This document shows, piece by piece, positions 17,254 to 25,292 of a stretch of 64,000 bases of DNA. Source of the stretch: Rheinheimera hassiensis (GTDB lineage: Bacteria; Pseudomonadota; Gammaproteobacteria; Enterobacterales; Alteromonadaceae); assembly GCF_022436675.1 (NCBI RefSeq), contig NZ_JAKUJZ010000004.1, forward strand, positions 186,001-250,000, written 5' to 3'. The notes under the pieces are model-generated. The model saw only the letters and a list, made by a program, of their open reading frames with translations. It was not told the origin of the DNA and ran no database searches. A program made the position numbers and the translations under genes. Position 1 is the stretch's first letter, and the number at the start of each line of letters is the position of its first letter.

Positions 17254-18681
17254 TTAACCCTGCATATCTTCCAGCTCGGTGCCTTTGGTTTCATGCACCA
17301 TTTTCGCGACAAAGAATATCGAACAAAATGCGCCCAGCGTATATAAACCGTAAGCACCGGCTAAACCTATGCCGCTTAGCAGCAGCGGAAAGGTCATTGT
17401 AATAAGGAAGTTACTGCTCCACTGCGCCAGGCCACTTACCGCCAGGCCAGAGCCGCGGATCTGGTTGGGGAACATCTCGCCCAGCATCACCCACATTACC
17501 GGCCCCCAGGACATATTAAAGAAAAACACATAAGCATTGGCACTAATCAGCGCCACCATACCCCAATCGCCAAGTAACAGCCGGCCGTTGGCGTCCTGAT
17601 CGGCATTGGCAAACGCCAGCACCATCAGCGCCAGCGTAATGGCCATACCAACAGAACCCCATTTCAGCAGCGGCTTGCGGCCAATTTTATCAATAACCAA
17701 CAGCGTAATAACGCAGGCGGCAATGCTTAGCGCGCCGCTGATCACGTTAATTAACAGCGCGTCTGATTCGGAAAAACCCACCGCCTGCCACAATACAGCG
17801 CCGTAATAAAACACCACATTAATACCAACTAACTGCTGGAAGGTTGCCAGGCCGATGCCAACCCAGACAATACGGCGTAATTTGCCGCTTTGCTTATCCA
17901 ATAAATCGCGTAGCTGTGGTTGATGATTACCCTCCAGCGACTGTTGGATCTCGGTTAATTTGCGCGTTGCTGCCGTGTCGCCATACAGCCGGGTTAACAC
18001 CGTTTTCGCCAGCGCCGTTTTGCCCTTTAGTACCAGAAAACGCGGGCTTTCCGGTATAAACAGCAACATCAGTAAAAACAGCACTGCCGGAATAAGCTCC
18101 ATCCAGAACATCCAGCGCCAGGCGGCAAAGTCGAGCCACAGCACAGCGGTGGACGCGCCGGCGAATTTTGCCAGCAGATAGTTGCTGATAAAGGCCATAA
18201 ACAGGCCAAAGATAATGGCAATTTGCTGCACTGTGGTGAGCATGCCGCGATAACGTGCCGGCGCCACTTCGGATATATAAGCCGGTGCCATCACCGACGC
18301 TGCACCCACGGCCAAACCGCCAAGAATACGGTAAAACACAAACTCCAGTGAGCTGTCTGCCACGCCAGAACCCCAGGCACTGATAACAAAAAACACCGCC
18401 GCTACCTGCAGTAAGGTGCGCCGGCCGCTGACATCGGCGAGGCGCCCGGCAAAAAAGGCCCCAACGGCGCAGCCCAGTAGCATGCTGGCAACATTAAAGC
18501 CGGTGCCAGCACTTTGCGAGTTAAACGCCTGCTGCAGGCCATCGACGGTACCGTTAATTACGCCGCTGTCGTAGCCAAACAAAAAGCCACCTAAGGTGGC
18601 GACTATAGTAATAAATAAAATAAAGCCGCGGTTGTCGGCTTCTGTCGCAGTGAGCGCTGCGGTGACTGAGTTAGGCTGCAA
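17254..18681 (-). CDS. Sugar-porter MFS transporter (probable D-xylose:H+ symporter)
   Basis: A 475-residue, 12-segment member of the sugar porter family. Signatures are GFLFGYDSGVINGTVDG near the start, GRLADVSGRR (loop 2-3), PESPRFLVLKGK after segment 6, QQLVGINVVFYYG in segment 7 and a C-terminal PETKGTELED-like tail (VHETKGTELED). E. coli XylE has the same layout, so D-xylose import is the likely role. I choose TTG 18681, with AGGAG eight bases upstream, over the longer in-frame start at 18714. It is divergent from GH8 across a shared gap with the AACATAATT motif. Confidence 0.85.
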   Translation of the reverse strand: MQPNSVTAALTATEADNRGFILFITIVATLGGFLFGYDSGVINGTVDGLQQAFNSQSAGTGFNVASMLLGCAVGAFFAGRLADVSGRRTLLQVAAVFFVISAWGSGVADSSLEFVFYRILGGLAVGAASVMAPAYISEVAPARYRGMLTTVQQIAIIFGLFMAFISNYLLAKFAGASTAVLWLDFAAWRWMFWMELIPAVLFLLMLLFIPESPRFLVLKGKTALAKTVLTRLYGDTAATRKLTEIQQSLEGNHQPQLRDLLDKQSGKLRRIVWVGIGLATFQQLVGINVVFYYGAVLWQAVGFSESDALLINVISGALSIAACVITLLVIDKIGRKPLLKWGSVGMAITLALMVLAFANADQDANGRLLLGDWGMVALISANAYVFFFNMSWGPVMWVMLGEMFPNQIRGSGLAVSGLAQWSSNFLITMTFPLLLSGIGLAGAYGLYTLGAFCSIFFVAKMVHETKGTELEDMQG

Positions 18682-18750
18682 AATAGTGACTCCTGTTATT
18701 GTAGTTATCTGCAAGCAGCATAAAGTTTAATCTGCACTTAAGCAGTGTGC

Positions 18751-18800
18751 TTGTTAAAAAACATAATTCTTTCAGTACATTTCGTTAATCCGCTAAGCGG
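18751..18800. promoter_or_regulatory. Putative XylR operator in the sugar porter/GH8 divergent gap
   Basis: AACATAATT at 18760-18768, preceded by GTTAAAA and followed by CTTTCAGTACATTTC, between two divergent xylan/xylose genes. It matches the motif upstream of xylB and xylA. It could act on both the porter and the GH8-led operon. Confidence 0.55.
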
Positions 18801-18851
18801 CCTTGCATTGTATGGTAAGGTCAGATTGTCATTATAGAAGTAGCAATATCC

Positions 18852-20201
18852 ATGATGCCTGCAGCAAAAATACTGCCGTTAACTAAGCCGCTGATGCTGG
18901 CCTGCAGCCTTTTTTTGTTATCGGTGCTATCGGTATTGCCGGGCTGTACGGCTAACCGGCAGGCAGTGAATGGTGAGGCAAAGCAGCCAGAGCAGGGCAG
19001 TGCTGTTAGTGGCCGTTACGCTAACTTATTTGCTCAGCAGGGTCATAGCCAACAGGCCATTAATGACAAAATTAACCAGGCTTTTAACCAGCTGTTTTAT
19101 GGCGCACCAGATAGCCAGGCGCTGTACTTTGCTGATGGCAGTAACGCTCAGGGTGCCAAGGCGTATATTGCAGATATTAATAACAATGATGTGCGCTCTG
19201 AGGGCATGTCGTACGGCATGATGATAGCGGTACAGCTGAATAAGCAGGCCGAATTTAATGCGCTGTGGAACTGGGCTGTCAGCCATATGTACCATAGCGA
19301 CCCGGCGCATCCGGCCTACGGCTACTTTGCCTGGTCTGTAGGTACCGACGGAGTGGCGCTGGATGAGATGCCTGCGCCCGATGGTGAAGAATATTTTGCC
19401 ACGGCGTTATATTTTGCCTCAGTGCGCTGGGGCGACGGTACCGGTATTTACCAGTACAAGGCCAAGGCCGATGAATTGCTGCAGCATATGCGCCATCGCA
19501 ACATTATTACCGGCCAGACCCAGCGCGGCAACCAGACCGCCACTAACCTGTTTCATCCCGAGCACGCCATGGTGCGCTTTACACCCGATTTAGCCAATGC
19601 CGACCATACCGATTCCTCATACCATTTACCGGCCTTTTATGAAGTGTGGGCCAGAATGGGGCCAGAAGCCGACCGGGCATTCTGGCAAAAGGCCGCGCAG
19701 GTTAGCCGTGACTATTTCAGCAAGGCGGCTCATTCAACCACCGGCCTGACACCGGACTATGGCAATTTTGATGGCAGCCCCTGGGCTGCATCGTGGCGGC
19801 CCGAGTCGGCCGATTTTCGCTTTGATGCCTGGCGCACAGCGATGAACTGGTCCTTTGACTGGAGCTGGTGGCGCAAGGACGCCAGAGCGATAGAGCTAAG
19901 CAACCGGCTGCAGGCGTTTTTTGTCAGTGAAGGCTTAAGCAGTTACAGCAGCCAGTACAGCCTGGACGGCAAAAAGCTGGATAACGCTCAGCAAAGTGGC
20001 TTGGTGGCAATGAACGCCGTGGCCAGCCTGGCGGCTACAGGGCCGGATGCCGGTAAATTTGTGCAGGCCCTGTGGCAGCTGCCGGTGCCAGAAGGTCATT
20101 ACCGTTACTATGATGGCATGTTGTATATGCTGGCATTGTTGCATGTAAGCGGGCAGTTTCAGGCCTGGTTGCCGGCACAACAAACAGATATAACAGAATA
20201 A
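18852..20201 (+). CDS. GH8 lipoprotein, probable reducing-end xylose-releasing exo-oligoxylanase
   Basis: A 449-residue protein with a lipoprotein signal (lipobox LPGC, Cys32). A glycoside hydrolase family 8 (alpha/alpha)6 barrel follows. General acid Glu117 lies in NNDVRSEGMSYGMM and a candidate base Asp325 in FRFDAWRTAMNW; Asp177 (PAPDGEEYFATA) is a conserved substrate-binding acid. Bacillus Rex (EC 3.2.1.156), which trims xylose from the reducing end of xylo-oligosaccharides, has the same motifs. Cellulase or chitosanase activity cannot be excluded from sequence, but the operon of xylosidases favours Rex. Confidence 0.82.
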   Translation: MMPAAKILPLTKPLMLACSLFLLSVLSVLPGCTANRQAVNGEAKQPEQGSAVSGRYANLFAQQGHSQQAINDKINQAFNQLFYGAPDSQALYFADGSNAQGAKAYIADINNNDVRSEGMSYGMMIAVQLNKQAEFNALWNWAVSHMYHSDPAHPAYGYFAWSVGTDGVALDEMPAPDGEEYFATALYFASVRWGDGTGIYQYKAKADELLQHMRHRNIITGQTQRGNQTATNLFHPEHAMVRFTPDLANADHTDSSYHLPAFYEVWARMGPEADRAFWQKAAQVSRDYFSKAAHSTTGLTPDYGNFDGSPWAASWRPESADFRFDAWRTAMNWSFDWSWWRKDARAIELSNRLQAFFVSEGLSSYSSQYSLDGKKLDNAQQSGLVAMNAVASLAATGPDAGKFVQALWQLPVPEGHYRYYDGMLYMLALLHVSGQFQAWLPAQQTDITE

Positions 20202-20230
20202 AAACAACGATAATCAACAGGCAGACAAAG

Positions 20231-21748
20231 ATGCAAACAGCTAGCCCAGGTGCTACGGCAAAACTCAGCACGACAGAAAAACTCAGTGTGACGGAAAAAA
20301 TTGGCTATAGCCTCGGCGATCTGGCGGCTAATCTGATCTTTCAGACACTGATGACCTTTCTGGCTTTTTTCTATACCGACGTTTATCAGATCCCGGCTGG
20401 CTCGGCGGCGGCGATTATCTTTTTCGGCGGTGTCATTGGCGCCTGCTTTAACCCGGTGATGGGCCTGATTGCCGACCGCACGCAAACCCGCTGGGGTAAG
20501 TTCAGGCCCTGGATCTTATGGACAGCCGTGCCCTTTGGCGTTATTGCGTTGCTGGCGTTCAGCACGCCCGATTTTAGCCCGCAGGGTAAAATTATTTATG
20601 CTTTTACTACTTATGTGTTGCTGGTGCTGGTGTATTCGGCCAATAACCTGCCGTATTCGGCATTAAGCGGCGTACTTACCGGCAATATGGCCGAACGTAA
20701 CAGCCTGTCGGCCTACCGCTTTGTGGCGGTAATGGTGGCGCAGTTTATTATTCAGGCGTTGTTGCTGCCGCTGGTGCTGATCCTCGGTGATGGCGATAAA
20801 GCGGTGGGCTTTGAAAACACCATGACACTGTTTGCCTGTGTGGGTATCGCTTTTTTTCTGATCACCTTTATTACCACCAAAGAGCGGGTGCTTACCCTTA
20901 GTAGCGGTGCCTCCAGTATTCGTGATGACTTAGGCGATCTGGTACACAACAAGCCCTGGTTTATTCTGCTGTTGTTAACAGTGCTGGTGTTTATTACGCT
21001 GGCGCTAAAAGGCGGCATGTATATTTTTTACTTTGAGCACTATCTTAGCGAAGCCCATATCGCCGGTTTTCTCGATGACATCGGCTTTAACCGCTTTATT
21101 GCCGGGCTTAATGCCATGCTTACCGACATGGGTTTAAACGAGTTTCTCTGGCCTAAAGATGCACCTACCTCCGGTTTTAGCCTGTTTAATGCCGGTGGCA
21201 TTATTTGCATGATCATTGGCATTAGCTTTGCCAAGCCACTGGCCGACAGGTTTGGCAAGCGCGATGTGTTTGCTGTGGCGCTGTTTATTTCTACGCTGTT
21301 TATTTTGCTGTTTTACCTGCTGCCGCCCGACGCCATTGGCCTGGTGTTTTTATCGCAGCTGCTGCACGGCTTTTTTTACGGCATTACTATTCCGCTGCTG
21401 TGGGCCATGATTGCCGACGTGGCCGATTATTCCGAGTGGAAAAACCACCGCCGCGCCACGGCCATTATTTTTTCAGCGATGATTTTTGGCCTCAAACTGG
21501 GGCTAAGCATTGGCGGCGCTCTGGTGGCCGGTATTCTGGCGCACTATGGCTATGACGCCCTGTTAGCCACCCAGGCAGAAGACACCATCAACGGCATTAA
21601 ATTGTCGGTCAGTTTATATGCTGCGCTGCCGTTTTTACTCGGCGTGGCCTGCATGTTTGTTTATGAAATTAATAAACATAAAGAAATTCAGATTGAACAA
21701 GAGCTAAACCAGCGGCGCGCTGCGGCCGGTTTGCTGCAGGGGGAATAA
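20231..21748 (+). CDS. GPH-family sugar:cation symporter (probable xyloside transporter)
   Basis: A 505-residue, 12-segment inner-membrane protein of the glycoside-pentoside-hexuronide family: KIGYSLGDLAANLIFQT, GLIADRTQTRWGKFRPW (loop 2-3) and ADVADYSEWKNHRRA. Members such as XynP/XylP and MelB move oligosaccharides with Na+ or H+. It lies 30 bp after GH8 and its stop is 4 bp before the cytoplasmic GH43, so the two probably form an uptake-and-cleavage pair for short xylo-oligosaccharides. Substrate is inferred from context. Confidence 0.85.
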   Translation: MQTASPGATAKLSTTEKLSVTEKIGYSLGDLAANLIFQTLMTFLAFFYTDVYQIPAGSAAAIIFFGGVIGACFNPVMGLIADRTQTRWGKFRPWILWTAVPFGVIALLAFSTPDFSPQGKIIYAFTTYVLLVLVYSANNLPYSALSGVLTGNMAERNSLSAYRFVAVMVAQFIIQALLLPLVLILGDGDKAVGFENTMTLFACVGIAFFLITFITTKERVLTLSSGASSIRDDLGDLVHNKPWFILLLLTVLVFITLALKGGMYIFYFEHYLSEAHIAGFLDDIGFNRFIAGLNAMLTDMGLNEFLWPKDAPTSGFSLFNAGGIICMIIGISFAKPLADRFGKRDVFAVALFISTLFILLFYLLPPDAIGLVFLSQLLHGFFYGITIPLLWAMIADVADYSEWKNHRRATAIIFSAMIFGLKLGLSIGGALVAGILAHYGYDALLATQAEDTINGIKLSVSLYAALPFLLGVACMFVYEINKHKEIQIEQELNQRRAAAGLLQGE

Positions 21749-21752
21749 CGCA

Positions 21753-22757
21753 ATGTCAGACACCGATTATAAAGCATTAAAAGCCAAAGCAATTTCGCAG
21801 CCACTGGTAGAGCATATTTACACTGCCGACCCGTCTGCGCATGTGTTTGATGGCCGTATTTATATTTACCCGTCGCATGACATTGATGCCGGCATCCCGT
21901 TTAACGATAACGGCGATCATTTTGCTATGCAGGATTACCACGTGCTGTCGCTGGACGGCCCGGATGCCCTTGCTGTGGATCACGGCGTAGCGCTGCATAT
22001 TAACGACGTACCCTGGGCACAAAGGCAAATGTGGGCGCCGGATGCGGCAAAAAAAGGCGATAAATATTATTTTTATTTTCCGGCGAAAAAAGCCGATGGC
22101 CGCTTTCAGCTGGGTGTTGCTACCGGTGAGAGCCCAGCCGGGCCTTTTACGGCACAACCGCAACCAATACAGGGCAGTTACTCGATAGACCCGGCCGTGT
22201 TTGCCGATGATGACGGCAGCTATTATCTGTACTTTGGCGGCATCTGGGGCGGCCAGTTACAGCATTACCGCAATAACCATTATGATGCGCAATATGCCGA
22301 GCCGGCTGCCGATCAACCGGCACTGGGGCCCAAAGTGGCCAGGCTAACAGAGGATATGCTTGAATTTGCCGAAGCGCCGCGCGAAATTTTAATCCTGGAC
22401 GAACACGGCCAGCCCTTACTGGCCGGTGATACTGAGCGGCGTTTTTTTGAAGCGTCCTGGCTGCATAAATATAACGGTAAATACTACTTTTCTTATTCTA
22501 CCGGCGATACGCACTTTCTTTGCTACGCCACCGGCGACAATCCCTACGGCCCCTTTACTTATCAGGGCCGCATTCTGGAACCGGTAATCGGCTGGACTAC
22601 CCATCATTCTATCTGCGAATTTAACGGTAAATGGTATCTGTTTTACCACGACTCGGTGCTGTCTGAAGGGGTAACCCATTTGCGCTCGGTAAAAATGGCT
22701 GAACTGCAGCATGACGCCCAGGGCCGGATCCGTACCTTAACACCGTACCGCGACTAA
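21753..22757 (+). CDS. Cytoplasmic GH43 beta-xylosidase/arabinofuranosidase
   Basis: A 334-residue, signal-less GH43 enzyme. Catalytic base Asp26 (TADPSAHVF), modulating acid in YSIDPAVFADDDG, and general acid Glu233 (RRFFEASWLHK) are in the expected order, and it lacks the C-terminal sandwich of larger xylosidases. Lack of a signal places it in the cytoplasm, where it would split oligosaccharides delivered by the symporter just upstream (4-bp gap) into xylose or arabinose. Confidence 0.9.
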   Translation: MSDTDYKALKAKAISQPLVEHIYTADPSAHVFDGRIYIYPSHDIDAGIPFNDNGDHFAMQDYHVLSLDGPDALAVDHGVALHINDVPWAQRQMWAPDAAKKGDKYYFYFPAKKADGRFQLGVATGESPAGPFTAQPQPIQGSYSIDPAVFADDDGSYYLYFGGIWGGQLQHYRNNHYDAQYAEPAADQPALGPKVARLTEDMLEFAEAPREILILDEHGQPLLAGDTERRFFEASWLHKYNGKYYFSYSTGDTHFLCYATGDNPYGPFTYQGRILEPVIGWTTHHSICEFNGKWYLFYHDSVLSEGVTHLRSVKMAELQHDAQGRIRTLTPYRD

Positions 22758-22771
22758 ACAGGAGGCACCGC

Positions 22772-25243
22772 ATGGCCAGGCAACTGCTTGTAGCATTATT
22801 AGGGGTTAGCGCAGTATTTGCTGTGTTAGCGCAACAGCCTTATCAAAACGCCAGCCTGAGCACCGAGCAACGGTTAGACGATTTACTGGCGCGGATGACG
22901 CTGGAAGAAAAAGTCGCCCAGCTGCAAACGGTGTGGCAACAGCGCCGGGGTATGGAAAACCAGCAACAGCAGTTTTTAGCCGACAAAGCGGCCCAAATTA
23001 TCCCGCTTGGTATTGGCCATATTGGCCGGCCGAGCGAATTTAAAACACCACAGCAAACGGCAGAATTTAACAACGCACTGCAGCGCTGGCTAAAGGAAAA
23101 TACCCGGCTGGGTATTCCGGCGCTGATGCACGAAGAAGCACTGCACGGCTATGCCGCCTTTGATGCCACCAGCTTTCCGCAGGCAATAGCACTGGCCAGC
23201 AGCTGGTCGCCAGACGATATGCATGATGTATATGCACTGGCTGCCCGCGAGATGCGCGCTACCGGGGCACACTGGGCCTTAACGCCCATTCTGGATATTG
23301 CCCGCGACCCGCGCTGGGGCCGGATTGAAGAAACCATGGGCGAAGATCCGTACCTGATGTCGGCCATGGGGGTTGCAGCGGTACAAGGCTTTCAGGGCAA
23401 AAGCGGTAAAACCGGCCAGTTTGCGCCAGATAAAGTTGTCGCCACATTAAAGCATCTTACCGGCCATGGGCAGCCGCAGGCCGGGTTAAATATTGCCCCG
23501 GCACATATAGCCCCGCGTGAGCTGCATGAGGTGTTTTTACCGCCGTTTGAAGCAGCAGTAAAGCTGGCACATGCCGCCAGTATCATGGCGTCGTACAATG
23601 AAATTGATGGTATTCCGTCGCATGTTAACCGCGCCTTATTGCAAGACATAGTGCGCAAAGAATGGGGTTTTAACGGCGTTATTGTCAGCGATTATTTTGC
23701 CATTGAAGAGCTTGGCAGCCGCCATAATTTGTACGACACCGAGGCCGCAGCAGCCAAGGCCGCTTTGCTGGCCGGGGTGGATATGGAAACTCCGGATCCG
23801 AAAACCTTCCCGCATTTAACGGCGCTGGTGCAAAGTGGTCAGTTAGACGAAAGCGCGATAGACACCGCAGTGCGCCGCGTGCTGGCGCTGAAATTCCGCC
23901 TTGGCTTGTTCGATAACCCCTATGTTGATGCCAGCCAGGCCAATGCCATTGTAGGGGCCGCTACCGATCGCGACTTTGCCCTGCAGGTGGCCGAAAAATC
24001 GATGGTGTTGCTAAAAAATAACGGCATCTTGCCGCTAAACGCAGCAAAAATTAGTAAGCTGGCTGTTATTGGCCCGCATGCCGATGAAGTATTGCTGGGC
24101 GGTTACAGCAGTATTCCGCGCCAGACGGTAAGTATATATCAGGGCTTAAAACAAAAACTGCAGGGCAAAGCGCAAGTGCAGTTTGCCCGCGGTACGGTTC
24201 TTACAAAACAGCTGAGTAAGTCATTAACAGAGGCAGCGCAGGAAGAGAATCAGGCTTTTATTATCTCAGATATCCGCCAGCGTAGCCAGACAGCCGGCAC
24301 GTTTTCTATGCAACGCTGGAACTACGATCCTATAGCGCTGGCAACCGATAACGACCGCAAAGGCTTGCTGGACGAAGCCATAGCACTGGCCAAAACCGCC
24401 GATGCGGTGGTGCTGGTGTTAGGTGAAAACGAAGGCTTATCGCGCGAAGCCTGGGCCGAAAGCCATTTGGGCGACCGCACCAGTTTAGAACTGGTAGGTA
24501 ACCAGCTGCAATTGGCGCAGGCAGTTCTGGCTACCGGCAAACCGGTGGTGCTGCTGCTGACTAATGGCCGGCCGCTGGCACTTGGCGAGTTGGCAGAAAC
24601 AGCACCGGCAATTATTGAAGCCTGGTATCTGGGGCAGGAAACCGGCACGGCTATCGCCAATGTGCTGTTTGGCGATGTTAACCCATCTGGTAAGTTGCCG
24701 CTGACATTCCCGCGCAGTGCCGGCCATATTCCCAGCTATTACAACCATAAAGCCTCTGCCAAGCGCGGCTATTTATTTGACGACATGAGCCCGCTATACC
24801 CCTTTGGCCATGGCTTAAGCTATACCAGTTTTACCTACAGCGATTTGCAAATTGACGCCAGCGGCGCCCGCGCCAACGGTGAAGTGCAGATCAGCCTGAC
24901 CGTGCAAAACAGCGGCCAGCGCCAGGGTACTGAAGTGGTGCAGTTGTATATTAATGACCCGCTGGCCAGTGTCACCCGGCCGGTACAGCAGTTAACCGGC
25001 TTTAAGCGGGTGCCGCTGCAACCCGGCGAGCAGGCCACACTGAGCTTTACCGTACCGGTTAACTTGCTGGCATTTTTTGACCAGGACATGCGCTGGGTAG
25101 TGGAACCGGGCGAAATCCGTCTGATGTTGGGCAGCTCATCGGCAGACATCCGCTTAAAAGGCAGTTTTGTTATCAAAGGTGAAGTGACAGAAGTAGCTAA
25201 CAATAAGGCGTATCTGAGCCAGGCCGTGATCAGCAATAAATAA
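22772..25243 (+). CDS. GH3 beta-xylosidase/beta-glucosidase, exported
   Basis: An 823-residue family 3 glycoside hydrolase with a Sec signal (MARQLLVALLGVSAVFAVLA). It has a TIM-barrel domain with nucleophile Asp307 (GVIVSDYFAIEEL), an (alpha/beta)6 sandwich (SMVLLKNNGILPL; VLVLGENEGLSREA) and a C-terminal fibronectin III-like domain. It starts 14 bp after the GH43 stop with an AGGAGG site. Beta-xylosidase is inferred from the operon; sequence alone fits beta-glucosidase as well. Confidence 0.9.
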   Translation: MARQLLVALLGVSAVFAVLAQQPYQNASLSTEQRLDDLLARMTLEEKVAQLQTVWQQRRGMENQQQQFLADKAAQIIPLGIGHIGRPSEFKTPQQTAEFNNALQRWLKENTRLGIPALMHEEALHGYAAFDATSFPQAIALASSWSPDDMHDVYALAAREMRATGAHWALTPILDIARDPRWGRIEETMGEDPYLMSAMGVAAVQGFQGKSGKTGQFAPDKVVATLKHLTGHGQPQAGLNIAPAHIAPRELHEVFLPPFEAAVKLAHAASIMASYNEIDGIPSHVNRALLQDIVRKEWGFNGVIVSDYFAIEELGSRHNLYDTEAAAAKAALLAGVDMETPDPKTFPHLTALVQSGQLDESAIDTAVRRVLALKFRLGLFDNPYVDASQANAIVGAATDRDFALQVAEKSMVLLKNNGILPLNAAKISKLAVIGPHADEVLLGGYSSIPRQTVSIYQGLKQKLQGKAQVQFARGTVLTKQLSKSLTEAAQEENQAFIISDIRQRSQTAGTFSMQRWNYDPIALATDNDRKGLLDEAIALAKTADAVVLVLGENEGLSREAWAESHLGDRTSLELVGNQLQLAQAVLATGKPVVLLLTNGRPLALGELAETAPAIIEAWYLGQETGTAIANVLFGDVNPSGKLPLTFPRSAGHIPSYYNHKASAKRGYLFDDMSPLYPFGHGLSYTSFTYSDLQIDASGARANGEVQISLTVQNSGQRQGTEVVQLYINDPLASVTRPVQQLTGFKRVPLQPGEQATLSFTVPVNLLAFFDQDMRWVVEPGEIRLMLGSSSADIRLKGSFVIKGEVTEVANNKAYLSQAVISNK

Positions 25244-25292
25244 CCGCGGTGGGCATATCACAACATTACTAACCGCACTGGCGGGAGGAATT

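Noticed and set aside
17175-17402. Small ORF opening with ATGA at the AraC stop
   Set aside because: It runs antisense into the sugar porter and shows no family; at best a truncated relic.
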